A stretch of DNA of 64,000 nucleotides, taken from NCBI RefSeq assembly GCF_015221995.1, contig NZ_JADFFM010000001.1, positions 1,922,001 to 1,986,000 of the forward strand. Direction: 5' to 3'. The DNA comes from Mucilaginibacter boryungensis. Lineage in GTDB: Bacteria > Bacteroidota > Bacteroidia > Sphingobacteriales > Sphingobacteriaceae. Positions 60,681 through 64,000 of this stretch are shown one piece after another (position 1 is the stretch's first letter; every line of letters begins with the position of its first letter). The position numbers were made by a program, and so were the translations under genes. Under the pieces are notes generated by a model. The model was given only the letters and a program-made list of their open reading frames with translations, searched no databases and had not been told where the DNA came from.

Positions 60681-61788
60681 ATGTTAAGGTAACCGTTTCT
60701 GCTTGTTCACGATTAGTTGGTTTACGGTGCCACCACGAGGCCAGCACCGATCCTGTAATATTCATTACCGGGCCAAAAATAGCGGGAGCAAGGCCTACGG
60801 TAGCTATTTTACCCATACCTTTAGCCAGGCCCGATGCAAGGCCACCGTTTTGCATGCCTACTTCAATAGCCATTGTACGGCAATCGCGCTCGCTCATCCT
60901 GAATAACCTTCCCGACCAATACCCTAAGCTGTAACCCAGTAAATTATGTACAAGCACCAGAAATATCAGTAAAGGGCCAATGGTTAACAAACTGTTGCGG
61001 CCGGCCGATATAATGATCAGGATGATAATGGCTATACCCGCCATGGAAACTACCGGCAGCGCTTTATCCAACCATTTTACCTTTCCGTGTAGAAAATGAT
61101 TGAAAACCAATCCGGCACCTATAGGCATTATTACCATTTTAATAATATCCCACATCATGCTCAGCACATTTATTTCAATAAAGCTGCCGGCCAGTAATTT
61201 AATAAGCAGCGGGGTAAGCAATGGTGATAACAGCGTAGACACAGCGGTAATAGTAATAGATAACGCCAGGTTTGCTTTAGCCAGGTACGATATAACGTTG
61301 GAAGCCATACCATTTGGCGAACAGCCGATCAGCACTATGCCCGCGGCTATTTCCGGCTGGAAGCCGCTTAAATGGGCCAGCGTAAAGCCAATTAGAGGCA
61401 TAATTACAAAATGACTGCCCACGCCGATAAAAACGCCGCGCGGGTTTTTAAGTACGCCGGCAAAATCATGCACGCTCATAGAAGTACCCATGCCAAACAT
61501 AATTACCTGCAATAGCGGCGTAATAAGGTTGGACAGTTTATAACCGTTAAGATCAACAAAGTGTGCCGGATAATATAACGCCAAAGCTACGGCCGCAAAT
61601 ATGATGATAGTATAAGTAAAGCCTTTTAGTGTAGCGCTGCCGCTGAAACCCACGGCCAGTAATAAAAAGAAAAGAATAATTGCCGGCCCGCCATTGCTAA
61701 TATGGCCGGTACCTATCAATATAAAAAACACAATCAGGCAGGCTATAGCCGCACCGAAAGCCAGGGTATATAAATTAGCTTTTTTCAA
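60679..61788 (-). CDS. Bile acid:sodium symporter family (BASS) transporter
   Basis: A 369-residue protein with about ten membrane helices of the BASS/NTCP-like fold. Visible family segments include LLQVIMFGMGTSMSVHDFAGVLKNP and the crossover region AGIVLIGCSPNGMASNVISYLAKANLALSITITAVSTLLSPLLTP. Substrates of bacterial members range from organic acids to pantoate; none can be assigned here. A second hallmark is EVGMQNGGLASGLAKG near the C-terminus. Confidence 0.92.
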   Translation of the reverse strand: MKKANLYTLAFGAAIACLIVFFILIGTGHISNGGPAIILFFLLLAVGFSGSATLKGFTYTIIIFAAVALALYYPAHFVDLNGYKLSNLITPLLQVIMFGMGTSMSVHDFAGVLKNPRGVFIGVGSHFVIMPLIGFTLAHLSGFQPEIAAGIVLIGCSPNGMASNVISYLAKANLALSITITAVSTLLSPLLTPLLIKLLAGSFIEINVLSMMWDIIKMVIMPIGAGLVFNHFLHGKVKWLDKALPVVSMAGIAIIILIIISAGRNSLLTIGPLLIFLVLVHNLLGYSLGYWSGRLFRMSERDCRTMAIEVGMQNGGLASGLAKGMGKIATVGLAPAIFGPVMNITGSVLASWWHRKPTNREQAETVTLT

Positions 61789-61896
61789 TTATTGCCGATA
61801 AATGGTTTACCCGTTAAAGATATTCATTTCCGGCAAAAAATAATGTTGTGCCTGTTGCAGCTTTACGAAGCCCTTTCAGGGAAAGTTGTGGGAGTA

Positions 61897-62100
61897 TTAC
61901 TCCTGATCTTTAAGTTTCGGTTTTTCGGGTGGGGTAGAAGTGATCTCGCCAAATTCATTCACATAAGCCATCATGTTTTCCAATCCGCCGCCTGCAGAGT
62001 TTTCTTTGCGTTCCTGCTTGCGTTCCGCCTTTTCATTTTTCTTTTTTTTACGGTTAGCGTCTAATTGTTTTTTCATGAAGGATGCTTGTGATTTAGCCAT
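61897..62100 (-). CDS. Small lysine-rich protein associated with the cold-shock gene
   Basis: A 67-residue protein, basic in its first half (FMKKQLDANRKKKKNEKAER) and then GGGLENMMAYVNEFGEITSTPP. I recognise the AYVNEFGEITxTPP ending from small proteins next to cold-shock genes in Bacteroidota. It probably binds RNA or the ribosome, but this is inference. It lies downstream of the cspA terminator on the same strand and could be expressed by readthrough. Confidence 0.75.
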   Translation of the reverse strand: MAKSQASFMKKQLDANRKKKKNEKAERKQERKENSAGGGLENMMAYVNEFGEITSTPPEKPKLKDQE

Positions 62101-62140
62101 ATGCTGATGTGGGATTACGTGAATAAGAATATGAAGAATA

Positions 62141-62168
62141 AAAAAGCACCCCGATTATCGGGGTGCTT
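62141..62168 (-). terminator. Terminator downstream of the cold-shock gene
   Basis: AAGCACCCCG (62144-62153) and CGGGGTGCTT (62159-62168) form a perfect 10-base stem with loop ATTAT. The A-run at 62141-62145 gives the T-run on the minus strand. Confidence 0.92.
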
Positions 62169-62189
62169 ACGATTAAATTTTATAGTGGT

Positions 62190-62384
62190 TTAAAGTACTT
62201 TTACATTTATCGCGTTGATACCTTTTTTGCCGTTTTCAACCTCGTAAGATACTTGGTCGTTCTCACGGATTTCGTCAATAAGGCCTGTAGAGTGAACAAA
62301 TACGTCCTGGCCACCTGCTGTAGGTGTAATAAAGCCGAAACCTTTTGTTCCGTTAAAAAATTTTACTGTTCCTTGTGTTTGCAT
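62190..62384 (-). CDS. cspA: Cold-shock protein (CspA family)
   Basis: A 64-residue single cold-shock domain that binds single-stranded RNA or DNA. RNP1 is KGFGFI (14-19) and RNP2 is VFVHST (28-33); the N-terminus QGTVKFFNGTKGFGF is canonical. The upstream non-coding region of about 250 bases could hold a temperature-responsive leader. A strong terminator follows. Confidence 0.96.
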   Translation of the reverse strand: MQTQGTVKFFNGTKGFGFITPTAGGQDVFVHSTGLIDEIRENDQVSYEVENGKKGINAINVKVL

Positions 62385-62642
62385 TATATTGTTTTTTACT
62401 AAGCGGGCAAGGTAGGTATAATAAATGGGGTATTTTTACTTTTGGTTAAACTATTTAAATAAATTTTAAATAAAGGGATTTAGAGGCGACGACATTATTG
62501 AATTTTTGATCAGCGTTAAAAGCGTCATAACCAATTGGAATCCGCTGCAAAAAGCTCAATAATTATTTATTATTATCTATAATTATCTAAAATGTTTAAA
62601 AAGGGCAAAGTAATTATTCAGATTATTAGGTAAACAAGTTGA
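62385..62642. other. Upstream region of cspA
   Basis: AT-rich, 258 bases between two minus-strand genes. It should contain the cspA promoter and 5' leader, but I see no exact TTTG-N19-TAnnTTTG on the minus strand. Confidence 0.5.
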
Positions 62643-64000
62643 TTATTTCACTACATAATTCTTTACTGCATTAACCGGTTCACCGGTATCGGTAACCCCT
62701 TGCACAATTACGCGTACCGTTGTTTTTGGATCAGCGTTATAGAAACTAACCTTTGCAGATCCTGTGGCATCTGTCTTAACCATAGGTTCCCAATGTATGG
62801 TATTCCTCATATCAGGCTTAGATGAATCGAAGCCTGTACTATTATGTATGGGTTTGTAAAAGGTGCGTGCTTCATAATATCCCTGAATGTTAGCTGTGGT
62901 TATCCCGCCGTTGTTCTTTTGCAAAGCACCGGGTTTTAAAGTAAGATAAATTATAAAAATAAAGTTTATCCCGCCACTTTTGGCCCCTAACACTGTATTG
63001 CCCATTATGTTTGCCTGCTGGTTGCCGCCAATTTTAGGGGCTTTTAATCCGGCCATTAATCGCTTTATCACTACTTTCTCCACAACATTCATAGGCAAAT
63101 TGAGGTAGGAATTATAATAATGCTCTAATATATCAGCGTCATCTTCGTCAGTAAAAGGGACCTCTGTATTGTCAACTATAATTCTGGGCTTATAAGTATG
63201 GCCATCAGCAAAAAAAACAATATTATCCCCATTAGGGTCGGGTTTTGCTTGTTTGGAAGCGTACAGTATATAAGCCTTCAAACTTTTAAAGGTCAAATCG
63301 TCGGCTTTAACGTTTAATACCTCATCAGGGTAACCGCTAGTTACTGCAATCTGGTCGCGCAGGGTAATATTGTGGGTGCCCCTTATTTTTACCTCTTTCA
63401 AGTTGGTCACGCTGTCCAAACCTTTTATCAAAGGCGCGCGCCTGGCCACTTCTGCTATAAGTTGCGGGTTTACATCCTGGTTGGATTTAACACCGGCTTT
63501 ATTAACGGACAGACTATGCGTAGCCAGGGAGTCAAGTTCGATAATGCCATTTGCTTCACCTTTAACATCACGGGTAGATACACGAACGTTTTGTTCGCCA
63601 AATAACTGTAAATTATCAAAGTAATAATTACCTGAAGCGTCTGTTTGTGTAAAGAACAACTTTTGCCCGCTTGCCCTGGGCGCCGATAGCGTAACATTTG
63701 CTGCGGCAACAGGCGCCTTGTTCGATTCCTTTTTTACCCGGCCGTTCAGCGTAAAGCCCTGCTCGGGTAAATAGGATATATTAATGGGTGCATCGGCCAG
63801 CCGCTTCCAAACAAAATCGCGCCAGCCCTGGGTAAGTAATAACAGGTCTAATTGCTTTACCCTATTTATGTTAGTGGTATCAAAATAACGTTCGGCATGT
63901 TCAATATTACCTTTTATTTCAGATTGCAGCATAAAATAAGCGGCAATATTGCTGCGCTCTACCGGATTAAGCCCTGCATCCACCACCGCTACCGAAAGGT
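62643..64000 (-). CDS. C-terminal part of a large carboxypeptidase-regulatory/TonB-plug-like protein (5' end outside window)
   Basis: The frame is open to the window edge (LSVAVVDAGL reads through 63998), so more than 450 residues of N-terminus may be missing. Visible parts are a segment like that of MG2/macroglobulin-type Bacteroidota proteins (LDLLLLTQGWRDFVWKRL), a CarboxypepD-regulatory-like domain (FTLNGRVKKESNKAPVAAAN to SGNYYFDNLQLFGEQ), a plug-like stretch (LKEVKIRGTHN, VVEKVVIKRLMAGL) and a C-terminal macroglobulin-like strand region (DATGSAKVSFYNADPKTTVRV). No barrel follows. Probably a large periplasmic or outer-membrane-associated protein. The function is unknown. Confidence 0.72.
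   Translation of the reverse strand, partial: LSVAVVDAGLNPVERSNIAAYFMLQSEIKGNIEHAERYFDTTNINRVKQLDLLLLTQGWRDFVWKRLADAPINISYLPEQGFTLNGRVKKESNKAPVAAANVTLSAPRASGQKLFFTQTDASGNYYFDNLQLFGEQNVRVSTRDVKGEANGIIELDSLATHSLSVNKAGVKSNQDVNPQLIAEVARRAPLIKGLDSVTNLKEVKIRGTHNITLRDQIAVTSGYPDEVLNVKADDLTFKSLKAYILYASKQAKPDPNGDNIVFFADGHTYKPRIIVDNTEVPFTDEDDADILEHYYNSYLNLPMNVVEKVVIKRLMAGLKAPKIGGNQQANIMGNTVLGAKSGGINFIFIIYLTLKPGALQKNNGGITTANIQGYYEARTFYKPIHNSTGFDSSKPDMRNTIHWEPMVKTDATGSAKVSFYNADPKTTVRVIVQGVTDTGEPVNAVKNYVVK

Noticed and set aside
1..64000. CRISPR array, transposase or prophage
   Set aside because: No regularly spaced direct repeats, no transposase or integrase motifs and no phage structural genes were seen on either strand.

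Overview
The window comes from a Bacteroidota chromosome, most likely family Sphingobacteriaceae (Mucilaginibacter/Pedobacter-like). The evidence is the exact Bacteroidota vegetative promoters (TTTG-N19-TAnnTTTG) in front of both tRNA genes, gene content typical of the phylum (DUF6580 next to a TonB receptor, a PVC-type haem protein, a sigma gene with a membrane-anchored beta-barrel partner), and intergenic palindromes of the GTCATTGCGAGG / GTCATTTCGA / GTCATTCTGA kind. Genus-level placement is inference.

Layout. 1-19000 is mostly housekeeping: the end of a BtuB-like TonB receptor with a small membrane protein, a sirtuin, a Dph6-like ATP pyrophosphatase, a tightly overlapped msrC / hydrolase / aag operon, kynureninase, an HDAC-like deacetylase, a MATE pump, purL-VOC-trmN6, a phosphodiesterase, fbp, rnhA, copA and tRNA-His. 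19119-22300 holds a seven-PAS sensor that ends in a DHp-like helix pair with no ATPase domain, followed by tRNA-Pro. 22556-34580 is a catabolic/accessory island: two tandem paralogues (one missing exactly 466 internal codons), a ceramidase-like hydrolase, an SSS symporter, a three-repeat lipoprotein, a PL10-type pectate lyase and a PVC-type cytochrome c protein. 34633-36822 is a TetR / small protein / MFS efflux unit with two nearly identical operator candidates.

36924-60590 is the most interesting part. It is an exopolysaccharide-type locus: ABC exporter, six glycosyltransferases, two Wzy/ligase-like polymerases and a Wzx flippase. Embedded in it are three radical-SAM enzymes (two with N-terminal B12-binding-like domains), three SAM methyltransferases, an amidohydrolase and a nucleotidyltransferase. 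Its right edge carries an ECF sigma factor gene overlapping a gene for a protein that joins a cytoplasmic segment, a membrane helix and an outer-membrane-type beta-barrel. In the intergenic regions I found ten copies of one bipartite promoter, RGCAACY-N16-CGTAAT-like, always with a 16-base spacer, on both strands and oriented towards a gene start. Together they cover essentially every operon of the locus and the sigma gene itself. I read this as a self-contained, autoregulated ECF regulon controlling the synthesis of an unusual modified polysaccharide or glycoconjugate. The motif is seen directly; its assignment to this sigma factor is inference.

60647-64000 holds a BASS-family transporter, a small lysine-rich protein, a cold-shock protein with a clear terminator, and the C-terminal part of a large carboxypeptidase-regulatory/TonB-plug-like protein running off the window. 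No CRISPR array, transposase, prophage or rRNA operon was seen.
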